The notes under the pieces: generated by a model
Seen by the model: only the letters and a program-made list of their open reading frames with translations
Databases searched by the model: none
Told to the model about the DNA's origin: nothing
Made by a program: the position numbers and the translations under genes
Shown: positions 31,129 through 40,362 of the stretch, piece by piece
How positions within the stretch are numbered: the first letter of the stretch is position 1
Layout of the letters: each line of letters begins with the position of its first letter
Source: Dyella sp. SG609
Lineage (GTDB): Bacteria; Pseudomonadota; Gammaproteobacteria; Xanthomonadales; Rhodanobacteraceae
Assembly (NCBI RefSeq): GCF_012275375.1
Contig: NZ_JAAZQJ010000006.1
Location: 1-64,000 of the forward strand
DNA: 64,000 bases
Reading direction: 5' to 3'

Positions 31129-31428
31129 GGCATACCCCCATTTCTGCGCGACCGGATAAAGACCAACAGCTTCCGGCATGGAATGCCTGCCGAGGCGAGA
31201 TCAGTCGGGCATCTGGCGGTAGGCGGCGTCGCGCCGCCTCTCATCCACCTTCACGTCACTGCCTCACGGATTGGCGTAAAACCATATGGCGAAAAGCCCA
31301 GCGTGATCGGCTCTGGGTCTGGCAGACACAGCCTACACTACAACCGGAAGGCCACGCTTTTGACCATACAAAGACGCTTGGCTTTGCGGAGCTTACATCT
31401 CCTGAAGGCGGCCTTTCGCAAGCGGATC

Positions 31429-34400
31429 ATGCCGCGCCGCGCCAGCCACGTGCTTGAGCCGACGTTGCGTTCGGAGCTGTATGGCGCGGAGCAGATGGAA
31501 CTGTACGGGGCGGATCTGGCAAGTCGACATCACGCGAGCCAGCACGTCAAAGCCAATACCTTGCTGGCGCGTCTGGCCGACAACGAAGCCATCCTTTCGC
31601 GAGCCTATGAAATGCTCACGCGCTCCCTGAAAGACGGACTGCGCATCACGCCGGCGGGCGAATGGCTCCTCGATAATTTCTATCTGGTCGAAGAGCAGAT
31701 CCGCATTGCACAGAAGCACTTCCCGAAGGGCTACAGCCACGAACTTACGCATCTTCGCGGCGGGCCGTCCGCAGGACTTCCGCGGGTCTACGACATTGCC
31801 CTGGAAACGATCTGTCATTCCGACGGCAGGGTGGATAGCGAAGGCCTGCGACGCTTCGTGGCCTCTTATCAAACGGTGTCCCCCCTCACGCTTGGCGAGC
31901 TATGGGCCATCCCAATCATGCTCCGGCTCGCCCTCATCGACAATCTTCGTCGCATAGCGATGCGCGTCATGACTCACTGGCGTGATCGCAAGTTGGCAGA
32001 CGAGTGGGCCAACATAATGGCGGATATCGCCGAGCGCGACCCCAAGAATGTGGTGCTCGCGGTAGCAGACATGGCGCGATCCGATCCGCCGATGGCCTGC
32101 TCCTTCGTCGCAGAACTGACGCGGCGACTGCAAGGGCAGGGCGCAGCCTTGGCGCTGCCACTGACATGGATCGAGCAACGGCTTTCGGAGTCCGGGCTGA
32201 GCGTCGAACATCTGGTGCAACTGGAGGCGCAGCAGCAAGCAGCGGACCAAGTATCCATCGGCAACAGTATCGGCAGTCTTCGCACGCTGTCAGCCATGAA
32301 TTGGCGCGATTTCGTCGAGAGCACCAGTTCGGTCGAGAACACCCTTCGCGAGGACCCGGCTGGTGTCCACTCCACCATGGATTTCGATACGCGCGACCGC
32401 TATCGCCATGTGGTCGAAGCCTTTTCCAAGTACAGTGGCCACTCTGAAACGGAGGTCGCCCGAGCGGCCGTCGAGTTAGCCCGTGGCGGAGTTAAGCAAG
32501 GAGGTGCGCAGTCGCACGTCGGCTTCTATCTAGTGGGCAAAGGGGCGGTGACCCTGGAGCGCAACATGCTCGTCCGAGCACCCTTTGCGCAAAGGCTTCG
32601 GCGGCTCATCTTAGCGGCCCCGCTGGAGATCTATCTCGGCCTGATCGCGCTGCTAACTCTCCTGCTTGCTCGTCCGTTGGTGCTGGATATCGGGCGCAAT
32701 GGCCTGCACGGCTGGCTGGCCGCACTGATCGCCGTGCCCATAGTGTTGATGACCAGCCAGCTGGCAACCAGCCTGGTGAACTGGCTGGCGACCATCGCTC
32801 TACCTCCCGAGATGTTGCCGCGCATGGATTTCAGCAAGGGCGTGCCTGCAGAAGCTCGCACGTTGGTGGTCGTTCCTTCATTGTTCTCAAGCTTTCAAGA
32901 CATTGACGAACTAGTTGAAAGTATCGAAGTGCGTTTTCTCGCCAATCGCGACGAACATATTCACTTCTGCCTGCTGACGGATTTCACGGATGCGCCAATC
33001 GAGACGCTGGAACAGGACGCCGCCTTGCTGCTGTTTGCCAAGCAACGTATCAATAGCCTCAATGCCGCCTATCCCAATGCAACCGCGGACCGGTTTTTTC
33101 TGCTTCACCGGCCACGCTGCTGGAATGCGGCCGATAAGATATGGATGGGTTTCGAACGAAAGCGAGGCAAGCTGACCGAGCTCAACGCATTGCTGCGTGG
33201 CATCGGTCGAGAGCGATTCATGCTTGTGGTGGGGCGCACGGAAATCCTGCGGGAGGTCAAATACGTCATCACGCTGGACGCCGATACGCAGCTTCCGAGA
33301 GATTCCGCCCGGCTATTCATCGGGGCGATGGCGCACCCGCTCAATCGCGCTGTCTATGATCCACGCAAGCGTCGCATCGTATCCGGCTACGCCATTTTGC
33401 AGCCGCGCGTCGGTATCAGTCTGACCAGCGCGACGCGGTCGTCTTATGCGCGAATCTTTGGTAGCGAAGCCGGTGTCGATCCTTACACTCGAACAGTATC
33501 GGACGTCTATCAGGATCTCTTTCACGAAGGTTCATTCATCGGTAAAGGTATTTACGATGTCGACGCCTTCGAGCAGGCGATCGCCGGGCGTTTTCCTGAC
33601 AACAGTATCCTGAGCCACGACCTGATCGAAGGTTGCTATGCCCGTTCCGGGCTTATCAGCGATATCCAGCTCTATGAGGAATATCCATCTCGCTACGACG
33701 CTGATGTAAAGCGTCGTCGTCGCTGGATACGCGGCGACTGGCAGTTGCTGCCGTGGCTTCTGCCGTGGGTTCCTTTGCGGGGCAAGCGCCGCGAACGCAA
33801 CCCACTCTCTGCACTGTCGCACTGGAAGATCATCGACAACCTCCGTCGAAGCCTGGTTCCACCGTCACTGATTGCGCTTCTTCTGATCGGCTGGATGAAC
33901 GTGTCGCGAGTGACATCGTGGACGTTCGCAGTCTTGGCTGTCGTGCTCGTACCGCCGATTCTCGCGTCACTGCTGGACCTGCTCCGGAAGCCATCCGAGA
34001 TCATGCTTGGCCGGCATCTGCACGGTACCATGTACTCCATAGGCCAACACTTCGTTCGTGCTATGTTGGCTTTGATATGGCTGCCGCACGAGGCGCTCTA
34101 TAGCCTGGACGCGATACTGCGCACGCTTTGGCGCGTCATCATCAGTAGGCGGCGGCTCTTGCAATGGAACCCATCAAGAGAAGCGGGCCGCGCCGTCGCC
34201 AATGGCGTATTGGCGCTGCTGAGATCGATGTGGATCGGACCGCTCGTCGCCATCACGACCCTGGTAATTCTCGGATGGCGGCGACCGGATGCATTGGCGA
34301 TTGCTGGTCCGCTCTTGCTGCTTTGGCTCGCCTCGCCCGTCGTCGCATGGTGGATAAGCAAGCCGCCTCTTTTCAACGTGTTCACCCCTTCGCCGGACGA

Positions 34401-37400
34401 GCAGCGCTTGCTCCGCCGCCTGTCGCGCAGAACCTGGGCATTTTTTGAAGTGCATGTCGGGCCACAGGAGAACTGGCTTCCCCCTGACAACATGCAAGAG
34501 CAGCCAGAGATCGCGATTGCGCACCGCACATCGCCGACCAATATGGGGCTGGCACTCCTGGGAAACCTTGCGGCGTATGATCTTGGCTACTTGACCGCCG
34601 CACGACTGGTGGATCGCACCGCTGCGGCGCTGCAAACCATGCAAGGGATGGAAAGGTATCGGGGGCACTTCTATAACTGGTACGACACGCGATCGCTGGA
34701 ACCTTTGCGGCCTCGATACGTGTCCGCGGTAGATAGCGGCAATCTTGCAGGGCATTTGCTGACCCTTCGTTCCGGCCTGATCGCACTGCCGGATGATCCG
34801 GTATATGACAAGCGCATGTTCGACGGCCTGCATGACACGCTGGAGCTTCTGCGCGAAGCGGTGACCACGGAGCAGCCCGAGAACACAGATATGCTGTTGA
34901 CCATCGTGGCCGAACTCGATGCTGCCATCACCACGCCACCGGTAACGCTGCCAGCTGCAGCCGATAGCGTGAAAAAAATGCTGGACAGAGTCGAGAAAGT
35001 GGCGATCGGGCTGGGTGGCGTTGTGGGCGATGACGTCGGTTTCTGGTTGCAACTGCTGCTGTTGCAATGTCGTGACGCCTCGGACTACCTAGCCGTGTTT
35101 GCCGGATTGTCCGACGCGAGAGAAGGGGGCGGAAAGAAAGGCATTCCAACGCTTCGACAGGCGGCGAATATGCCAATCGACGCAGAGCAAGCCGTCCGTG
35201 CACAGGCGACGGCCGTCGTAGCGAAGCGACGGGCCATAGAGCTGGTCCTTGCGCTCACCCGGCTGGCTCAGCAGGCCGCCGAGCGGGCCGAGATGGATTA
35301 CGGGCTTCTCTATGACTCCCATCGCCACCTGCTTTCCATCGGTTACAACGTGGACGAGCGTCGGCTCGATACGGGCTTCTACGACTTGCTGGCATCAGAG
35401 GCGAGACTCACGAATTTTGTGGCGATATCCCAGCAGAAGCTGCCTCAGGAAAGCTGGTTCACGCTCGGGCGCTTGCTGACGAGCGTCGGAGGCGAGCCGG
35501 CGCTGCTGTCATGGACAGGCTCGATGTTCGAGTACCTGATGCCACTGCTGGTGATGCCAAGCTATGAAGGCACGTTGCTGCACCAGACTTGCCGCACTGC
35601 CGTCAATCGGCAGATTGAGTACGGTAGTCAGCTGAATATCCCTTGGGGCGTTTCCGAGTGCGGGTATAACGCGCGCGATATCCATTACAACTATCAGTAC
35701 CGGGCCTTTGGCGTCCCGGGCCTTGGCCTCAAGCGCGGCCTGGGCGAGGAGCTGATCGTTGCGCCCTATGCATCGGCCCTGGCACTAATGGTCGCACCCG
35801 AAGCGGCTTGCGAAAATCTGCAACGCCTCGCGGACGAGGGCATGGAGGGACGCTTCGGTCTCTATGAGGCGGTCGACTACACCCCCTCGCGCCTGCCACG
35901 CGGACAGAGTTCAGCCGTTATCTATTCTTTCATGGCGCATCACCAGGGCATGAATCTCCTGGCTTTCAACTACGTATTGCGACGACGCCCGATGCAGAAG
36001 CGCTTCGAGGCGGACCCAGGTTTTCAGGCCACGCTGCTATTGCTGCAGGAGCGAGTGCCACGAATAGCGACGGAATATCAGCACGCCACAGGACTTGCTT
36101 CACTGGAAGCGTCGTCACTGGTGCCCGAGCCTCGGTTGCGTGTTTTTACCGAACCAAATCGTACGGATCCCGCTGTACAGCTGCTTTCCAATGGACGCTA
36201 CCACGTCATGGTGAGCAGTGCCGGTGGCGGATACAGCCGTTACCGCGATATGGCGGTGACTCGATGGCGCGAGGACATTAGTTCTGACAACTGGGGCACG
36301 TTCTGCTATCTGCGCGATGTCGCCAGCGGTGACTTCTGGTCTTGCGCTTACCAGCCGACCCTGAAGAAGCCCGAGTTCTACGAAGCGATCTTCTCCGAGG
36401 CGCGCGCTGAGTTTCGCGTGCGCGAACGTGATTTCGTCGCTCATACCGAAATCGTGGTGTCGCCCGAAGACGACATCGAACTTCGTCGTCTCCGCATCAC
36501 CAATCGCGGACGCACGGAGAGGGTCATCGAAATCACCAGCTATGCTGAGGTGGTGCTGGCGCCACCGACGGCCGATGCGGTACATCCGGCTTTCAGCAAT
36601 TTGTTCGTGCAAACCGAATTGGTGCGCTCATTGCAGGCCATCGTATGCACCCGGCGCGCTCGCTCCAGTCAGGAGACGTCGCCATGGTTGTGCCATCTGC
36701 TGGCCGTGCATGATGCCCATATCGACGAAATCTCTTACGACACCGATCGCGCCCGATTTATTGGCCGAGGCCGCAGCGCCGCGTCACCTCAAGTCATGGA
36801 TAGCGCCGATGCCTATCGCCGCCTTTCGAATAGCGAAGGTTCGGTGCTCGACCCGATCGTTGCCATCCGCTGCCGGATCACGCTGCAAGCCGAGCAGTCG
36901 GCCGTGGTCGATCTGGTGACCGGTATCGATGATAGCCGCGATGCGTGCATGCATCTCTTGGCGAAGTATCGCGATCGCCACCTGGCCGATCGCGTGTTCG
37001 ACCTGGCGTGGACACACAGCCAGGTACTGCTGAGCCAATTGAATGCACGCTTGACGGACGCGCAACTGTACGAACGCATGGCTGCGTCCATTATTTACGC
37101 AAATGCGTCGATGCGCGCCGACGCCAGGATTCTTATGGCGAATCGGCGCGGCCAATCGGGGCTATGGGCACAAGCTATTTCTGGCGACTTGCCCATTGTG
37201 CTGTTGCACATCGCGGAGCTGGCCAATATCGATCTGGTACGTCAGCTGGTGCAGGCTCACGCCTACTGGCGATTGAAGGGGCTGGCAGTTGACCTGGTGA
37301 TATGGAATGAGGATCGTGCCGGCTATCGACAGCAACTGCAGGACATGATCATGGGCCTGATCGCGTCCGGCGTTGAGGCGAGCCTGCTGGATCGACCCGG

Positions 37401-40065
37401 CGGCATCTTCGTACGACCCGCGCAGCAGATTTCCCAAGAGGACCGTATTCTGGTGCAGGCCGTCGCGCGCCTGATCATCGACGACAACCGCGGCTCACTG
37501 GTCGAGCAAGTCAATCGACGGCGGGTGAGGTCCTCACCGATGCCGTTCACTCCAACGGCGGGCCGACTTGCATTCGCCGAGAACTTCGACAGCGTCGTAA
37601 CAGAACAGTCGGCCGCCCCGCTTTTGCTGAGCAATCGCTATGGCGGCTTCAGCGCGGATGGCACCGAGTACGTCATCGCGCTCGAGGCAGGAGAGACGAC
37701 GCCCGCGCCCTGGGTCAACGTGCTGGCAAACGCACAGTTCGGTACCGTGGTCTCCGAAAGCGGAAGCGCCTATACCTGGGCCGAGAATGCGCATGAGTTC
37801 CGACTTACCCCATGGCTGAACGACCCGGTGACCGACAGCTGTGGTGAGGCGATATACCTGCGCGATGAGGAAACCGGACACTACTGGTCGCCTACACCGC
37901 TGCCATGTCGCGGCAAAGGGCTCTATGTGACACGCCACGGCTTCGGCTACTCGGTATTTGAACACACGGAGGAAGGCCTTCGCACCGAACTTTGGGTTTA
38001 CGTTTCGCCGGATTCGGCGGTGAAACTATCGGTGCTCAAGGTGCACAACGTATCCGGACGCACGCGCCGCCTTTCCGCCACGGGCTATGTCGAGTGGGTG
38101 CTGGGTGAGCTGCGCAGCAAAACGGCCATGCATGTAGTGACCGAGTCGGATCCGGCGACCGGAGCATTGTTTGCCCGCAATGCCTACAGCTCGGACTTCC
38201 CGGGAAGGGTGGCCTTCTTCGATGTCGACAACCCCGCCCGCACGGTCAGTTGCGACCGCAGCGAGTTCCTTGGGCGCAATAACAGCTTGCGGGCTCCAGC
38301 GGCCATGTCGCAGGCGCGTTTGTCGGGGAGGGTGGGAGCAGGACTGGACCCTTGTGGCGCCATCCAGCTCGGCTTCGACCTGGACGATGGCGATGAACAC
38401 GAAATCATTTTCCGCCTTGGCGTGGCCAGTGACGCCAAGGCGGCAAGCACTATGGTGCAAAGGTTCCGTGGCCGTGGCACCGCCGCCAATACCCTGGAGG
38501 CCATACGCATGCACTGGCGCTGGACGCTTGGGAAGGTGCAAGTGCAGACGCCGGACCCGGCGATCAATGTTCTTGCCAATGGGTGGCTGATGTATCAAGT
38601 CATTGCCTGCCGCTTCCTGGCGCGCAGCGGCTACTACCAGTCGGGCGGAGCCTACGGATTCCGCGATCAGCTGCAGGACTCCATGGCGATGACTCATGCC
38701 TCGCCGTATAGCTCGCGCCAACATCTTCTGCTGTGTGCCTCGCATCAGTTCGTCGAAGGCGACGTCCAGCATTGGTGGCACCCGCCACTGGATCATGGCG
38801 TACGCACGCGCTGCTCGGACGATTATCTATGGCTCCCGCTGGCGACCTGCCGCCATGTGGTCGCCACGGGCGACTACGGTGTGCTCGATGAAATGGTGGG
38901 TTACCTGGAGGGGCGCCAGGTCGGACTCGACGAAGAGTCCTATTACGATCTGCCGGCGCGTTCGGGCCTGCAAGAGACGCTCTATCAGCATTGCGTGCGC
39001 GCCATCGAACGCAGCATGCCTCGTGGTAGTCACGGACTTCCACTCATGGGTAGCGGAGACTGGAACGATGGAATGAATCGTGTTGGTGAGCATGGCGATG
39101 GCGAGAGTGTCTGGCTGGGCTTCTTCCTCTACGACGTGCTCATGCAGTTCGCGCCTGTGGCGCGCCTGCACGCCGACGAGGCATTCGCGGAGCGCTGCGA
39201 GGCCGAGGCGGCCACGCTGCGCGACAACATCGAGCGGGATGGTTGGGATGGCGCCTGGTACCTGCGCGCGTACTTCGACGATGGCACCCCTTTGGGGGCG
39301 GCCACCAATGAGGAGTGCCAGATCGATTCCATTGCGCAAAGCTGGTCGGTGCTGTCAGGGGCGGGCAACGCGGAACGTCAGCACCAAGCGATGGATTCAC
39401 TGGATCGGCACCTGGTGCGGCGGGATATTGGACTGGTGCAGCTGCTGGAGCCTCCATTCGATAAGTCCGCGCTTGATCCGGGCTATATCAAGGGCTATGT
39501 GCCCGGCGTTCGGGAAAACGGAGGTCAGTACACCCACGCAGCGATCTGGGCAACGATGGCATTTGCCAAGCTGGGTGACAGCGAGCGTGCATGGGAGCTG
39601 CTGCGGATGATCAATCCGGTCAACCACTGCCTGACGGCCGAGGCCGTAGATATCTATAAGATCGAGCCCTACGTGGTAGCCGCCGACGTCTATGGCGTAG
39701 CTCCGCACACCGGACGCGGAGGCTGGAGCTGGTACACCGGATCGGCTGGCTGGATGTACCGGCTCATCGTGGAGTCGCTGCTTGGCTTGCAACTGGAGGG
39801 TGAGCGCCTGCACATCAGGCCCGTTCTGCCTGCGGTGTGGCGCTCATTCACGATGGACTACCGGTTTCGCGAAACGGACTATCACATTGCCATCCTGCAA
39901 GAAGAGAGCCTTGAGCCGGGCGATCAAGTCAGTCTCGACGGCAAGGCGCAAGCTGGGCAGGGAATCACGCTGGTGGATGACGGCAAGGAGCATAGGATTG
40001 AGTTTCGGCGCCGATTCACGCCGAAGCCCCCCCATAGGACTAGCGTTGCCGCGGTATTTCGCTAA
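31429..40065 (+). CDS. ndvB: Cyclic beta-glucan synthase (NdvB/ChvB type)
   Basis: About 2878 residues, full length for the family. After a helical N-terminal region come membrane helices near 400-480, then the GT84 glycosyltransferase with LDADTQLPRDSARLF (~617), GYAILQPRV, FHEGSFIGKGIYDVDAFEQA (~705), LSHDLIEGCYARSG (~727) and the acceptor motif RRRRWIRGDWQ (~762). More membrane helices follow near 800-990. A glycoamylase-like domain has SECGYNARDIHYNYQY (~1408); two GH94 N-terminal-like domains lie near 1560-1850 and 2045-2350; the C-terminal GH94 phosphorylase has GFRDQLQDSMA and GSGDWNDGMN (~2542) with the catalytic Asp, and ENGGQYTHAAIW. It polymerises UDP-glucose at the inner membrane and cyclises periplasmic beta-glucan used in osmotic adaptation. 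ATG 31429 is chosen near the family start (SELYGAEQME); the in-frame ATG 31183 adds 82 unrelated residues. Confidence 0.93.
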   Translation: MPRRASHVLEPTLRSELYGAEQMELYGADLASRHHASQHVKANTLLARLADNEAILSRAYEMLTRSLKDGLRITPAGEWLLDNFYLVEEQIRIAQKHFPKGYSHELTHLRGGPSAGLPRVYDIALETICHSDGRVDSEGLRRFVASYQTVSPLTLGELWAIPIMLRLALIDNLRRIAMRVMTHWRDRKLADEWANIMADIAERDPKNVVLAVADMARSDPPMACSFVAELTRRLQGQGAALALPLTWIEQRLSESGLSVEHLVQLEAQQQAADQVSIGNSIGSLRTLSAMNWRDFVESTSSVENTLREDPAGVHSTMDFDTRDRYRHVVEAFSKYSGHSETEVARAAVELARGGVKQGGAQSHVGFYLVGKGAVTLERNMLVRAPFAQRLRRLILAAPLEIYLGLIALLTLLLARPLVLDIGRNGLHGWLAALIAVPIVLMTSQLATSLVNWLATIALPPEMLPRMDFSKGVPAEARTLVVVPSLFSSFQDIDELVESIEVRFLANRDEHIHFCLLTDFTDAPIETLEQDAALLLFAKQRINSLNAAYPNATADRFFLLHRPRCWNAADKIWMGFERKRGKLTELNALLRGIGRERFMLVVGRTEILREVKYVITLDADTQLPRDSARLFIGAMAHPLNRAVYDPRKRRIVSGYAILQPRVGISLTSATRSSYARIFGSEAGVDPYTRTVSDVYQDLFHEGSFIGKGIYDVDAFEQAIAGRFPDNSILSHDLIEGCYARSGLISDIQLYEEYPSRYDADVKRRRRWIRGDWQLLPWLLPWVPLRGKRRERNPLSALSHWKIIDNLRRSLVPPSLIALLLIGWMNVSRVTSWTFAVLAVVLVPPILASLLDLLRKPSEIMLGRHLHGTMYSIGQHFVRAMLALIWLPHEALYSLDAILRTLWRVIISRRRLLQWNPSREAGRAVANGVLALLRSMWIGPLVAITTLVILGWRRPDALAIAGPLLLLWLASPVVAWWISKPPLFNVFTPSPDEQRLLRRLSRRTWAFFEVHVGPQENWLPPDNMQEQPEIAIAHRTSPTNMGLALLGNLAAYDLGYLTAARLVDRTAAALQTMQGMERYRGHFYNWYDTRSLEPLRPRYVSAVDSGNLAGHLLTLRSGLIALPDDPVYDKRMFDGLHDTLELLREAVTTEQPENTDMLLTIVAELDAAITTPPVTLPAAADSVKKMLDRVEKVAIGLGGVVGDDVGFWLQLLLLQCRDASDYLAVFAGLSDAREGGGKKGIPTLRQAANMPIDAEQAVRAQATAVVAKRRAIELVLALTRLAQQAAERAEMDYGLLYDSHRHLLSIGYNVDERRLDTGFYDLLASEARLTNFVAISQQKLPQESWFTLGRLLTSVGGEPALLSWTGSMFEYLMPLLVMPSYEGTLLHQTCRTAVNRQIEYGSQLNIPWGVSECGYNARDIHYNYQYRAFGVPGLGLKRGLGEELIVAPYASALALMVAPEAACENLQRLADEGMEGRFGLYEAVDYTPSRLPRGQSSAVIYSFMAHHQGMNLLAFNYVLRRRPMQKRFEADPGFQATLLLLQERVPRIATEYQHATGLASLEASSLVPEPRLRVFTEPNRTDPAVQLLSNGRYHVMVSSAGGGYSRYRDMAVTRWREDISSDNWGTFCYLRDVASGDFWSCAYQPTLKKPEFYEAIFSEARAEFRVRERDFVAHTEIVVSPEDDIELRRLRITNRGRTERVIEITSYAEVVLAPPTADAVHPAFSNLFVQTELVRSLQAIVCTRRARSSQETSPWLCHLLAVHDAHIDEISYDTDRARFIGRGRSAASPQVMDSADAYRRLSNSEGSVLDPIVAIRCRITLQAEQSAVVDLVTGIDDSRDACMHLLAKYRDRHLADRVFDLAWTHSQVLLSQLNARLTDAQLYERMAASIIYANASMRADARILMANRRGQSGLWAQAISGDLPIVLLHIAELANIDLVRQLVQAHAYWRLKGLAVDLVIWNEDRAGYRQQLQDMIMGLIASGVEASLLDRPGGIFVRPAQQISQEDRILVQAVARLIIDDNRGSLVEQVNRRRVRSSPMPFTPTAGRLAFAENFDSVVTEQSAAPLLLSNRYGGFSADGTEYVIALEAGETTPAPWVNVLANAQFGTVVSESGSAYTWAENAHEFRLTPWLNDPVTDSCGEAIYLRDEETGHYWSPTPLPCRGKGLYVTRHGFGYSVFEHTEEGLRTELWVYVSPDSAVKLSVLKVHNVSGRTRRLSATGYVEWVLGELRSKTAMHVVTESDPATGALFARNAYSSDFPGRVAFFDVDNPARTVSCDRSEFLGRNNSLRAPAAMSQARLSGRVGAGLDPCGAIQLGFDLDDGDEHEIIFRLGVASDAKAASTMVQRFRGRGTAANTLEAIRMHWRWTLGKVQVQTPDPAINVLANGWLMYQVIACRFLARSGYYQSGGAYGFRDQLQDSMAMTHASPYSSRQHLLLCASHQFVEGDVQHWWHPPLDHGVRTRCSDDYLWLPLATCRHVVATGDYGVLDEMVGYLEGRQVGLDEESYYDLPARSGLQETLYQHCVRAIERSMPRGSHGLPLMGSGDWNDGMNRVGEHGDGESVWLGFFLYDVLMQFAPVARLHADEAFAERCEAEAATLRDNIERDGWDGAWYLRAYFDDGTPLGAATNEECQIDSIAQSWSVLSGAGNAERQHQAMDSLDRHLVRRDIGLVQLLEPPFDKSALDPGYIKGYVPGVRENGGQYTHAAIWATMAFAKLGDSERAWELLRMINPVNHCLTAEAVDIYKIEPYVVAADVYGVAPHTGRGGWSWYTGSAGWMYRLIVESLLGLQLEGERLHIRPVLPAVWRSFTMDYRFRETDYHIAILQEESLEPGDQVSLDGKAQAGQGITLVDDGKEHRIEFRRRFTPKPPHRTSVAAVFR

Positions 40066-40073
40066 AAACCGTC

Positions 40074-40223
40074 ATGTCGATCGTCTCCATAGATGCCTGG
40101 GCAGATGGGCCGGACGTATTCGGCTTTCCGCCTGCGTGCACTGATGAAGTTGATCGCGAGGGCCGGGTTTCTGTGATCAGCGGACCGAAAGCAGCTGCTG
40201 AAGATGGCATGGCTTATTATTGA
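40074..40223 (+). CDS. Orphan small protein, family E copy 2
   Basis: A 49-residue ORF eight bases after the glucan synthase stop: MSIVSIDAWADGPDVFGFPP, then a short acidic tail ending AAAEDGMAYY at TGA 40221-40223. The SIDAWADGP-x-x-FG block equals the N-terminus of the 73-residue family E protein at 7147-7368. The remainder does not align, so it may be a shortened or chimeric copy. The ribosome binding site is poor; translation may follow from the large gene upstream. Confidence 0.45.
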   Translation: MSIVSIDAWADGPDVFGFPPACTDEVDREGRVSVISGPKAAAEDGMAYY

Positions 40224-40362
40224 TGTTCACTGGCACGGCAAGGCGACCGCTGATCATGACAATGGCCGCCTTACTGATGAGGATCATGATACCCACGGTG
40301 ACCATCTACACGTGCACCTGACTTCGAGTCGACTGCGTTTCGTGACGTAGCGACTATGCAGA

